In this document: positions 5,680 through 11,734 of the stretch, one piece after another
Numbering within the stretch: position 1 is the first letter of the stretch
Layout of the letters: every line of letters begins with the position of its first letter
Origin: CBDUWP01 sp965370955
GTDB taxonomy: Bacteria; Planctomycetota; Phycisphaerae; Sedimentisphaerales; Anaerobacaceae
Direction: 5' to 3'
Assembly: GCA_965370955.1 (NCBI GenBank)
Contig: CBDUWP010000035.1
Coordinates: 1 to 15,387, forward strand
DNA: 15,387 bases
Translations under genes and position numbers: made by a program
The notes under the pieces: model-generated
Databases searched by the model: none
What the model was told of the DNA's origin: nothing
Seen by the model: the letters and a program-made list of their open reading frames with translations, nothing else

Positions 5680-6783
5680 ATGACGGAAACTATCGTATAT
5701 ATCGGTCTCGGAAGCAATATCGCCGATAGAGCAAAATATATAAATGATGCGCTGGCTGAATTAAAAAAAGCAAGCGGCATAAAAGTTGTCAAAGTAAGCG
5801 ACATCAGCGAAACCAAACCGCTGGACGGTAAAGGCGGCGGCTATGACAGTGATAGCAAAGCCTATTTAAATGGCGCGGCGGAAATTGCGACAAACCTGTC
5901 ATGCGAAAAGCTGCTCGAAGTGACATCCGAAATCGAAAACAAGCTCGGCAGAAAGCGAACCGCCAAGTGGGATAAAAGGACTATTGACCTAGATGTTTTG
6001 CTGTACGGTGATGAAATTATAGCGACAGAAAAATTAACAGTACCCCATTCGCAATTGCATCTGAGATCGTTTGTACTCGGGCCAATGACAGAGCTAAATG
6101 GTCAGCTAAACCATCCAATATTAAATCAAACAATGGTTGTCTTAAATGATAGATTAAATGGCTGCGATTTTGCAATCGAAGATGAAGGACAAAAGCTGAT
6201 CTCGGTTGCAGGATTAATCGGGGTCGGAAAAACAACGCTGGCAAAGCCGCTGGCGAAATTGTTCAAGGCTGAAATTATACTAGAGCCATACGACGAAAAT
6301 CCGTTCTTGGCTGACGAATATGCAGGCGATAAAACAATAGCTCTCGACTGTGAAATGTTTTTTCTAAACTATCGAGCGAAACAGTTTGCAAAAAATGGTT
6401 TCAAAAAAGCGAATACTGTGGCGGCTGTGAGCGATTGTCTGTTCGATAAAGGGTTGATGTTTGCAGAAAATTTTCTAACTGAAAAGCAGCTTGCCTGTTA
6501 CAAAAAGCAATATGACCAAGTTACTGAAAATATTAAGGCGCCGTCAGTTGTGGTCTATATAACAGATACGGCGGAAAATTGCCTAAAAAGAATCAATCGA
6601 AGAAATAGAGGCTACGAGCAGCAAATTACTATTGAATATTTGTCGCATTTGTCGAATCAATATGAAGAGCTGTTGGGGAATTGGACGAAATGCCCAATTC
6701 TAAAATTTGATAAGGCTGGGTTCGATAGCGAAAAGCCGGCTGATGTCAAGCGTATCTTTAATCAGATAAGGTGCTACGTATAA
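5680..6783 (+). CDS. folK: FolK-deoxynucleoside kinase fusion protein
   Basis: The 367-residue protein joins two enzymes. Residues 1 to about 160 are 6-hydroxymethyl-7,8-dihydropterin pyrophosphokinase (folate synthesis): IGLGSN (8-13), KWDKRTIDLDVLLYGD (96-111), PHSQLHLRSFVLGPMTEL (122-139). From about 172 a deoxynucleoside kinase domain follows: P-loop GLIGVGKTT (178-186), acidic EPYDENPFLAD (202-212), and a lid-like RINRRNRGYEQQ (304-315). The usual DRS motif of such kinases is replaced by VSDCLFDKGLMFA (250-262). Fusions of this kind occur in Bacteroidetes and planctomycetes, as far as I recall. The start is 5 nt after dapL and the stop 2 nt before panC, so the genes are probably translationally coupled. 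The nucleoside preference cannot be read from sequence. Confidence 0.93.
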   Translation: MTETIVYIGLGSNIADRAKYINDALAELKKASGIKVVKVSDISETKPLDGKGGGYDSDSKAYLNGAAEIATNLSCEKLLEVTSEIENKLGRKRTAKWDKRTIDLDVLLYGDEIIATEKLTVPHSQLHLRSFVLGPMTELNGQLNHPILNQTMVVLNDRLNGCDFAIEDEGQKLISVAGLIGVGKTTLAKPLAKLFKAEIILEPYDENPFLADEYAGDKTIALDCEMFFLNYRAKQFAKNGFKKANTVAAVSDCLFDKGLMFAENFLTEKQLACYKKQYDQVTENIKAPSVVVYITDTAENCLKRINRRNRGYEQQITIEYLSHLSNQYEELLGNWTKCPILKFDKAGFDSEKPADVKRIFNQIRCYV

Positions 6784-6785
6784 TC

Positions 6786-7649
6786 ATGGAATTGGCGAAA
6801 ACTATCGAAGATGTTAGGCGATTGGTCAAATCTGCCAAAAATACGGCAAAACAAGTCGGGTTCGTCCCGACAATGGGGGCATTGCACAAAGGGCATTTGT
6901 CACTGGTTGCGGCGGCGAAAAAACAAACGGATTTCGTAGTGGTGAGCATCTTTGTTAATCCAACGCAATTTGCACCATCTGAAGATCTCGAAAAATATCC
7001 GAGACCAATCGAAAACGATTTAATCCTCTGCGAAAAAGCCGGAGTCGATGTTGTCTTTAATCCAAACACAAGCGAAATGTATCCGTCCGAGCAGTTGACC
7101 TATATCAATGTTGAAGGTGTCACCGAAACTCTGTGCGGGGCTAAAAGGCAAGGGCATTTTCAAGCAGTAGCAACAGTCTGCGCGAAATTGTTCAATGTCG
7201 TGGGGGCAGATGTGGCGTTCTTCGGCCAAAAAGATGCGCAGCAAGTGGTCGTGATAAAAAATATGGTCAATGATCTGAACCTGCCAATCGAAATAGAGGT
7301 CTGTCCAATCGTACGCGAAACAGATGGGCTGGCAATGAGCAGCAGAAATGGTTATCTATCCCAAGCCGAAAGAAAAAAAGCGGCGAGACTATATCAATCG
7401 CTATTGAAAGCTAAAGAAATGATCGGCGAAGGACAAAAAAATATCAAACAAATCGTGGGCGAAATGAAAGATATCCTGTTGGCAAAAAATGATGGTGCAG
7501 GAAATGTAAAACTCGAAATCGACTATGTGGAAATGGTAGATAGCGAAAAGCTTGGGCCAAAAGCTATCGCGGCAGGGGAAATGCTGGTTGCTGTCGCAAT
7601 CAAAATAGGCCAGACAAGGCTGATCGATAATATTATTGTGAATTGCTAA
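6786..7649 (+). CDS. panC: Pantothenate synthetase (pantoate-beta-alanine ligase)
   Basis: PanC joins pantoate and beta-alanine with ATP, through a pantoyl-adenylate, to make pantothenate in the cytoplasm. From ATG 6786 there are 287 residues, the usual size. Motifs: nucleotide-binding PTMGALHKGHLSL (28-40, His34 and His37), FVNPTQF (56-62), FFGQKDAQQVVVIKNMV (145-161) and SSRNGYLS (185-192), the KMSKS-like loop. An in-frame GTG at 6771 would add five residues and overlap folK; 6786 is preferred because the family starts near MELAKTIEDVRR and it avoids overlap. panD, which supplies beta-alanine, follows 67 bp on; panB, which makes the pantoate precursor, is not in the window. Confidence 0.96.
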   Translation: MELAKTIEDVRRLVKSAKNTAKQVGFVPTMGALHKGHLSLVAAAKKQTDFVVVSIFVNPTQFAPSEDLEKYPRPIENDLILCEKAGVDVVFNPNTSEMYPSEQLTYINVEGVTETLCGAKRQGHFQAVATVCAKLFNVVGADVAFFGQKDAQQVVVIKNMVNDLNLPIEIEVCPIVRETDGLAMSSRNGYLSQAERKKAARLYQSLLKAKEMIGEGQKNIKQIVGEMKDILLAKNDGAGNVKLEIDYVEMVDSEKLGPKAIAAGEMLVAVAIKIGQTRLIDNIIVNC

Positions 7650-7716
7650 AGAATTTGTATAATCCGTGTTGGAAAAGTTGTTAAGAAATTTTTGAAATTT
7701 AACGAAAATAAAAATT

Positions 7717-8082
7717 ATGCTGCTGAAAATGATGAAAAGCAAACTGCATCGGGTAACTGTTACCGATTCGAAATTACATTATCCCGGAAGTGTGGGAATC
7801 GATGCCGAGCTAATGGAAAAAATAGGGCTGCTGCCATACGAGGCTGTGACAATCGCAAATGTCACCAATGGCAATCGACTCGAAACTTACGCAGTGCCAA
7901 ACAAAGCAGGATCGAAAACCGTGACAATCTTAGGCGCTGCAGCGAAATTGATAAATAAAGGCGATGTCGTTATCATATTCAGCTTTGCTAGGATGACGCC
8001 AGAAGAAGCAAAAACGTTTAAGCCGAAAACTTTGGCGTTCGATGAAAATAATGACATAATCGATATGCCGAAACGATCGTAA
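7717..8082 (+). CDS. panD: Aspartate 1-decarboxylase (pyruvoyl-dependent)
   Basis: PanD decarboxylates aspartate to beta-alanine using a pyruvoyl group made by self-cleavage of the proenzyme. With the start at 7717 (121 residues), key positions coincide exactly with E. coli numbering: Lys9, His11, Tyr22, the Gly24-Ser25 cleavage site in HYPGSVGID, Arg54, Thr57 and Tyr58. That register strongly supports this start over the internal ATGs at 7729 and 7732, although there is no SD sequence. The rest (INKGDVVIIFSFARM) has the double-psi beta-barrel pattern. It closes the dapL-folK-panC-panD operon; no clear terminator follows the stop. Confidence 0.96.
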   Translation: MLLKMMKSKLHRVTVTDSKLHYPGSVGIDAELMEKIGLLPYEAVTIANVTNGNRLETYAVPNKAGSKTVTILGAAAKLINKGDVVIIFSFARMTPEEAKTFKPKTLAFDENNDIIDMPKRS

Positions 8083-8185
8083 AAAAAACTATTAGCCACA
8101 GAGAAAACAGAGAACAGCGGAGATATTAAAAACAATTGGCCACAGGTGAGAGTGGAATCGCGAACAAAAATACAATGTAAACAAA

Positions 8186-8243
8186 CCCAGCCATAGTGAT
8201 CCGTCCGTCGCCATACTTCGGCTATGGAGGACAAGCAGCTGGG
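8186..8243 (+). repeat. Long imperfect hairpin with cUUCGg tetraloop
   Basis: CCCAGC (8186-8191) pairs with GCTGGG (8238-8243), GTCC (8203-8206) with GGAC (8229-8232), and CCATAC (8211-8216) with G...TATGG (8221-8227), closing the very stable tetraloop TTCG (8217-8220). No T-run follows, so it is not a standard terminator. Its GCTATGGAGGACA segment also occurs in the palindromic element at 2940-3019. Confidence 0.65.
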
Positions 8244-8357
8244 CTAAACGATGGTTTAAAAACAATGTGATGTTAATCGAAAGCAGCAATCCTAAACCAA
8301 ATGCGACAGACAGTACGGAAAATAAGAATACCGATGGCAATGATAAGTTTTAAACTG

Positions 8358-8402
8358 GGTCGCAGATGGTGATATTGGTGACTGAAAAAAGTTTTGGCGA
8401 AA
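8358..8402 (+). repeat. Dispersed repeat, copy B
   Basis: Copy of the segment at 3101-3145: GGTGATATTGG (8368-8378), an A-run plus G, and TTGGCGAAA (8394-8402), in the same order with one base difference in spacing. It ends only 15 bp before the lgt ATG, so it must lie in the lgt leader or promoter. Confidence 0.5.
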
Positions 8403-8416
8403 GTTAAAGGAAGATA

Positions 8417-9436
8417 ATGTATCCGAAATTGTTCGATATACCATTTACAAATCTGACCGTCTGGAGCTACGGCTGTATGATGGTGGTCGGGTTTCTTATG
8501 GCGGTATATGTGATCCGAAGGTTGAGCAGGGATATTACGCCGGATCCCAATATGATCACAAATGCTGCGCTCTATTCCCTGATGGCTGGGGTCACAGGGG
8601 CGAGAATCTTTTATGTGGTGCATTATTGGTCAAATTTTAGCGGTGAACCATTCTGGAAAGTTTTCGCAATATGGCAAGGAGGACTCGAACTGCTCGGAGG
8701 AGTGCTGCTGGCAATTATTGTGATTGTAGCCTATCTGAGGTATCATGGGCTGCCGGTGAGGAAATATCTCGATGTGCTGGCTGTCGGACTGATGATCGCT
8801 CTGTGCTTCGGCAGAGTCGGATGCTTTATGAGGGGCTGCTGTTTCGGAAAGCCGTCAAGTTCGCCAATTGCAGTGACATTCCCATACGGAAGTCACGCGC
8901 ATCTATCGCAAATATATCCTGACGATAAAAGGCAAAGGACTAATGCCTATATAAAACTGACTGATGATTTCTTTAACCAAATCGAAATCGATGGCAAATA
9001 TTATGTCGAGCTAAAGCCATATGATGAACTCAGCGATGGCCAAAAACAAATGGTTAAAGATAAAAAGTGCGGGCCGCTGCCTGTTCATCCAACCCAGTTA
9101 TATACGGCACTGATGGCAATCGCAGCAGGAGGATTGTTATGGCGGTTCAGAAAAAGAGGCTTGATATATCAAAGCCTGTGCAGTGAAAATGATGCGGCAA
9201 AATGTGCCAAAAAATATTTTACGAAGCCCGGAACCACTTTCGGATTGATGTTCGTCATCTACGGAAGCGCTAGGTTCGCTCTCGAATTCGTGCGAGATGA
9301 TAATCCTATCGAATTTACGGGCTTGACCGTGTCGCAAAATATGTCTGTCGTTCTGGTGATAATAGGGGCGGGACTGATGGTACTGTTCGAGAAAATGCCG
9401 CAAAAATACTTAGGAACCCAAAATGGGAATATATAA
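8417..9436 (+). CDS. lgt: Prolipoprotein diacylglyceryl transferase
   Basis: Lgt moves diacylglycerol from phosphatidylglycerol onto the lipobox Cys of prelipoproteins in the inner membrane, the first step of lipoprotein maturation. The 339-residue protein has about seven hydrophobic segments and the signatures ARIFYVVHYW (62-71), WQGGLELLGGVL (86-97), FGRVGCFMRGCCFGKPS (131-147), VHPTQLYTALM (223-233) and IYGSARFALEFVRDDN (281-296). It is longer than E. coli Lgt because of a roughly 65-residue soluble insert between the Cys-rich motif and HPTQLY, plus a short insert (251-271). In the signature, the Asn of the E. coli GRxGNFxNG is Cys135 here. AAAGGAAG (8406-8413) is a strong SD. The 3' end overlaps the rhomboid gene by 14 bp. 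Confidence 0.94.
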   Translation: MYPKLFDIPFTNLTVWSYGCMMVVGFLMAVYVIRRLSRDITPDPNMITNAALYSLMAGVTGARIFYVVHYWSNFSGEPFWKVFAIWQGGLELLGGVLLAIIVIVAYLRYHGLPVRKYLDVLAVGLMIALCFGRVGCFMRGCCFGKPSSSPIAVTFPYGSHAHLSQIYPDDKRQRTNAYIKLTDDFFNQIEIDGKYYVELKPYDELSDGQKQMVKDKKCGPLPVHPTQLYTALMAIAAGGLLWRFRKRGLIYQSLCSENDAAKCAKKYFTKPGTTFGLMFVIYGSARFALEFVRDDNPIEFTGLTVSQNMSVVLVIIGAGLMVLFEKMPQKYLGTQNGNI

Positions 9437-10250
9437 TAGAGATTATACGCAGAGCGGGGCTGGAGGCAAGTTCGGCAATGCGCCGCAAATGAGAATGTCG
9501 TTTCCAAAATTGACGCCGGTTGTTAAATGGCTGCTGATCGTGAATCTGGCTGCGTATGTTTTGCAAAGTATAGGGCTGAACTCGTCTCTAATGCAGGGGT
9601 TTTGTGTGTCTCCGGAAGGGTGGTATGCAGGCCAAATATGGCGGCTGATCAGCTATCAATTTCTGCATGGTTCGGTGTTTCACCTCTTGGGAAATATGCT
9701 GGGAGTGTTCTTTCTTGGGCCAACTCTTGAAAGGCATTTCGGAAGTAAAAAGTTTCTGAAATTTTATCTCGGATGCGGAGCCTCAGGCGGAGTGCTCTAT
9801 ATTATTTTGGCTAAAATCGGATGGCTGTCAGCAGGGCCAATGATCGGGGCGTCAGGAGCAGTGCTCGGAATGTTGGCGGCGTGCGCAATCTTATTTCCAC
9901 AATTTGTGGTGTTCATCTTCCTGTTCCCTGTGCCAATTCGAGTGGCAGCAGTCTTTGTCATTATCGCGGCGTCCTTTGTCGTGCTGAAAGACGGGCATAA
10001 TGCAGGCGGAGAAGCGGCGCACCTAGGCGGAATCCTAGCTGGAGGAGCATATATTTTGCTGCCAAAGCATAGGGCGAAGATTAAATTTGCAACCAAAGCT
10101 AAGCGGCATGAAAAAAATATGAAAAACCATATGGCTCTGCAAGCTGAAGTTGATCGAATACTAGAAAAAGTGCGGAACAGCGGACTGCATAGTCTGACGA
10201 AAAAAGAACAAAAAACACTCAAAATCGCAACCAAACTCCAACAGCAATAG
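9423..10250 (+). CDS. Rhomboid family intramembrane serine protease
   Basis: Rhomboids cut membrane proteins within the bilayer using a Ser-His dyad. The 275-residue product has six or so transmembrane segments from about 35 to 212. The catalytic residues are seen as GASGAVLGM (Ser144) and EAAHLGGILAG (His200); HLLGNM (87-92) supplies the oxyanion His/Asn, and WRLISYQFLHGS (73-84) is the conserved loop-1 region. A soluble N-terminal tail starting MGIYNRDYTQ and a charged C-terminal tail with EVDRILEKVRNSGLHSLTKKE are typical of planctomycete and Bacteroidetes members (DUF6576-like tail, from memory). The start lies inside lgt, overlapping 14 bp, implying coupled translation. Substrates unknown. 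Confidence 0.93.
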   Translation: MGIYNRDYTQSGAGGKFGNAPQMRMSFPKLTPVVKWLLIVNLAAYVLQSIGLNSSLMQGFCVSPEGWYAGQIWRLISYQFLHGSVFHLLGNMLGVFFLGPTLERHFGSKKFLKFYLGCGASGGVLYIILAKIGWLSAGPMIGASGAVLGMLAACAILFPQFVVFIFLFPVPIRVAAVFVIIAASFVVLKDGHNAGGEAAHLGGILAGGAYILLPKHRAKIKFATKAKRHEKNMKNHMALQAEVDRILEKVRNSGLHSLTKKEQKTLKIATKLQQQ

Positions 10251-10280
10251 CGGTAAATGCCTATGAAGGACTGATGGCAG

Positions 10281-10310
10281 TTGACTCAGCGTTTGACGCA
10301 ATATCTTAAT
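10281..10310 (+). promoter_or_regulatory. Possible promoter for a spacer RNA
   Basis: TTGACT (10281-10286), an 18-nt spacer and CTTAAT (10305-10310) give a moderate match. A second TTGAC lies 12 bp on (10293), and GCGT-TTG-ACGC (10289-10299) forms a small dyad between the boxes. It lies 31 bp after the rhomboid stop. Weak on its own; interesting because of the structured DNA that follows. Confidence 0.3.
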
Positions 10311-10340
10311 CTAATCATCCATAATAAGAGTGATTCCTCG

Positions 10341-10362
10341 AAAAATGGCAAGTTTTTTGCCA
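10341..10362 (-). terminator. Terminator-like hairpin, minus strand
   Basis: On the minus strand TGGCAA (10362-10357) and TTGCCA (10351-10346) form a 6-bp stem with a 5-nt loop, followed by TTTTT (10345-10341). This is a usable end for minus-strand transcripts from the HD-domain gene, though about 250 nt past its stop. Confidence 0.5.
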
Positions 10363-10526
10363 GCCAGTGACATAACGCTGTCACTGGAGGCTAACAAATC
10401 ATTGAAAAAATCCGAAACCAAACGATAATTTACCGCAGATCGGGCAATTGAGGGAACAGGTAATCCGAAGAGGACAGTTGAGCAAATGTGGGGGGAAGCT
10501 CAGCTGTCAAAAAAATGGCAGTCGAA

Positions 10527-10568
10527 AGCAACTGTGTGCGGGAGGCCATAGTTGCTTTTGGCTTTTTT
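10527..10568 (+). terminator. Terminator-like hairpin, plus strand
   Basis: AGCAACTGTG (10527-10536) pairs with CATAGTTGCT (10547-10556): ten pairs including one G-U wobble, 10-nt loop. It is followed by TTTGGCTTTTTT (10557-10568). A second fold, GTTGC (10551-10555) with GCAAC (10577-10581), reuses the 3' arm and would compete with it. Confidence 0.5.
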
Positions 10569-10609
10569 AAAAAAAGGCAACACTCAAAAAAAAACAGGAA
10601 AATATATTC

Positions 10610-11572
10610 TTACTCGAGCTTCTTAGTATATAGCTTAGTGCCGAGAGAGTTCTGCCAGCTTGTCCAATTCGTGTCACTACGCTCATCTTCAATCAAACGG
10701 ACTGTCTGATTCATCTTGGCATCCATGTCGTCAATGTAATTGACCATGAAAGCCTCAGGCATCGCTGGCAATTTCGGTGAGCCAAAATCATACTGGCCAT
10801 GATGAGACAAAACTATGTGGCAAATCATGTCAATTATATCCTGATCGATTGGAGTGCCTTTCTTCGCTAAAGATTTGGCTTTGTCACTGATCGTTATCAT
10901 GGCTTGGGAAATGTGGCCGAGCAACTGGCCGTGATCCGTATACGAAAAGCCAATGTCATAGCTTAACTCATCTGTCTTGTTCATGTCGTGGACGAAAATG
11001 CCGGCTAAAACCAAATCGGCGTTAATCTTAGGGTACAACGGCAAAATCTTGTCGGCAACCGAAAGCATATTACAAGTGTGTTCCAATAAACCGCCAATGT
11101 AATTGTGGTGCATCTTCATCGCAGCTGGGGCTTTCTTGAACTTGGTCATCAAATCAGTGTCCGAAAAAAATTCGCCAACTAAAGCCTGTATCTGTTTGTT
11201 CTTTATCTGACGTAAAATCTGCTTGCACTGGTCAAACATCTCGTCAATGTCACGATCGGTAACCGCCATGAAATCAGAAATGTCTATGCTCGTCTGATCG
11301 ATGAAGTCAACGCGGTTGATGATTATCTGAAGATTGTTCTGATATAATTCACTGCGACCCTTGATATTAACAAAACCGGGCTTGGGAAGCTGATTGTAAA
11401 TGTGCTCGCTGGCTTGCCACATCCGGCCATTGGCTTGGCCAGTCTTGTCGCAAATGTACATGGCAATGTAAAGATCGCCCTTGGTCGTACTGCGGAGAAT
11501 CGGGTCCTTGACCATGTATACAGCGTCAATCGTCTGGCCGGCTGTTATCGTGTTTATGTATTGATGGGGCAT
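10610..11572 (-). CDS. OB-fold/HD-domain protein, YhaM-like 3'-5' exoribonuclease
   Basis: The 320-residue protein combines an N-terminal OB-fold nucleic-acid binding domain (about 10-95; AVYMVKDPILRSTTKGDLYIAM then KTGQANGRMW) with a C-terminal HD metal-dependent phosphohydrolase domain. HD residues visible: HHNYIGGLLEHT (155-166), the central FVHDMNK (His195-Asp196), LLGHI (217-221), HIVLSHHGQYDFGSP (252-266) and NYIDDMDAKM (278-287). This order and length match B. subtilis YhaM, which degrades single-stranded RNA or DNA 3' to 5'. SD GGAG lies 6 nt before the ATG. The gene stands alone, divergent from proS and convergent with the rhomboid gene. The biological RNA target is not deducible. 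Confidence 0.9.
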   Translation of the reverse strand: MPHQYINTITAGQTIDAVYMVKDPILRSTTKGDLYIAMYICDKTGQANGRMWQASEHIYNQLPKPGFVNIKGRSELYQNNLQIIINRVDFIDQTSIDISDFMAVTDRDIDEMFDQCKQILRQIKNKQIQALVGEFFSDTDLMTKFKKAPAAMKMHHNYIGGLLEHTCNMLSVADKILPLYPKINADLVLAGIFVHDMNKTDELSYDIGFSYTDHGQLLGHISQAMITISDKAKSLAKKGTPIDQDIIDMICHIVLSHHGQYDFGSPKLPAMPEAFMVNYIDDMDAKMNQTVRLIEDERSDTNWTSWQNSLGTKLYTKKLE

Positions 11573-11592
11573 GATTGTCTCCGAAATTATAA

Positions 11593-11623
11593 ATTATACC
11601 GCTAGATTATACAAATGTGTCAA
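11593..11623 (-). promoter_or_regulatory. Promoter of the HD-domain exonuclease gene
   Basis: On the minus strand a perfect TTGACA (11623-11618) and a perfect TATAAT (11598-11593) are separated by 19 nt, slightly long. The leader would be only about 15 nt, just enough for the GGAG (11582-11579). An additional TATAAT lies between the boxes (about 11606-11611) but is too close to this -35. Confidence 0.6.
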
Positions 11624-11669
11624 GAGCATATCATATTGGCTCGCCGCAGGTTATGCAACATCTTTAATC

Positions 11670-11698
11670 TTGAAATTTGGTTGAAATTCGGATATAAA
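11670..11698 (+). promoter_or_regulatory. Promoter of proS
   Basis: TTGAAA (11670-11675), a 17-nt spacer and TATAAA (11693-11698) give 10 of 12 consensus matches with ideal spacing. The start near 11705 leaves about 30 nt to the proS ATG, with no room for a T-box leader. Confidence 0.7.
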
Positions 11699-11734
11699 AC
11701 AGGCTGACAAAAATGTTTATTAAGGTGGCTGAAA

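Larger units (their letters stand above)
8083..8416. other. Gene-free spacer with repeat fragments and a hairpin
   Basis: The 334 bp between panD and lgt contain a fragment resembling the common bacterial GCCACAGAG-type intergenic repeat (GCCACAG at 8095-8101 and 8139-8145, with CAGAG-type steps between), a long UUCG-capped hairpin, a 27-codon unsupported frame (8270-8353) and a dispersed repeat that ends next to the lgt ribosome binding site. No clear promoter stands out. Confidence 0.65.
10317..10568 (+). ncRNA. Candidate structured RNA in a gene-free spacer
   Basis: The spacer between the convergent rhomboid and HD genes has several strong inverted repeats: TGGCAA/TTGCCA (10346-10362); CCAGTGACA/TGTCACTGG, nine perfect pairs (10364-10387); TTACC/GGTAA (10430-10463); GACAGTTGAGC/GCTCAGCTGTC, 11 pairs with one G-U (10473-10508); CTGTCA/TGGCAG around six A (10504-10521); and AGCAACTGTG/CATAGTTGCT (10527-10556). 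The fifth reuses the 3' arm of the fourth, so they exclude one another. A promoter-like pair and a terminator-like end bracket the region on the plus strand. I do not recognise it as tmRNA, RNase P, SRP or 6S RNA. It could instead be the overlapping 3' UTRs of the two flanking genes. Confidence 0.35.

Noticed and set aside
8270..8353. A 27-codon plus-strand frame (Asn/Asp/Ser/Lys-rich) upstream of lgt
   Set aside because: No SD, low-complexity composition, and no terminator or conserved motif, unlike the small gene at 592-672.
10451..10478. GGGAACAGGTAATCC segment resembling part of a cobalamin riboswitch core
   Set aside because: The other conserved blocks (B12 box, P3 region) are not visible, and no plus-strand target gene follows.
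10488..10709. A 73-codon plus-strand frame
   Set aside because: It runs through the hairpins and then antisense to the end of the HD-domain gene; no SD and no domain.
11624..11734. T-box or other leader upstream of proS
   Set aside because: The predicted transcript start near 11705 leaves about 30 nt, and no specifier loop or T-box sequence is present.
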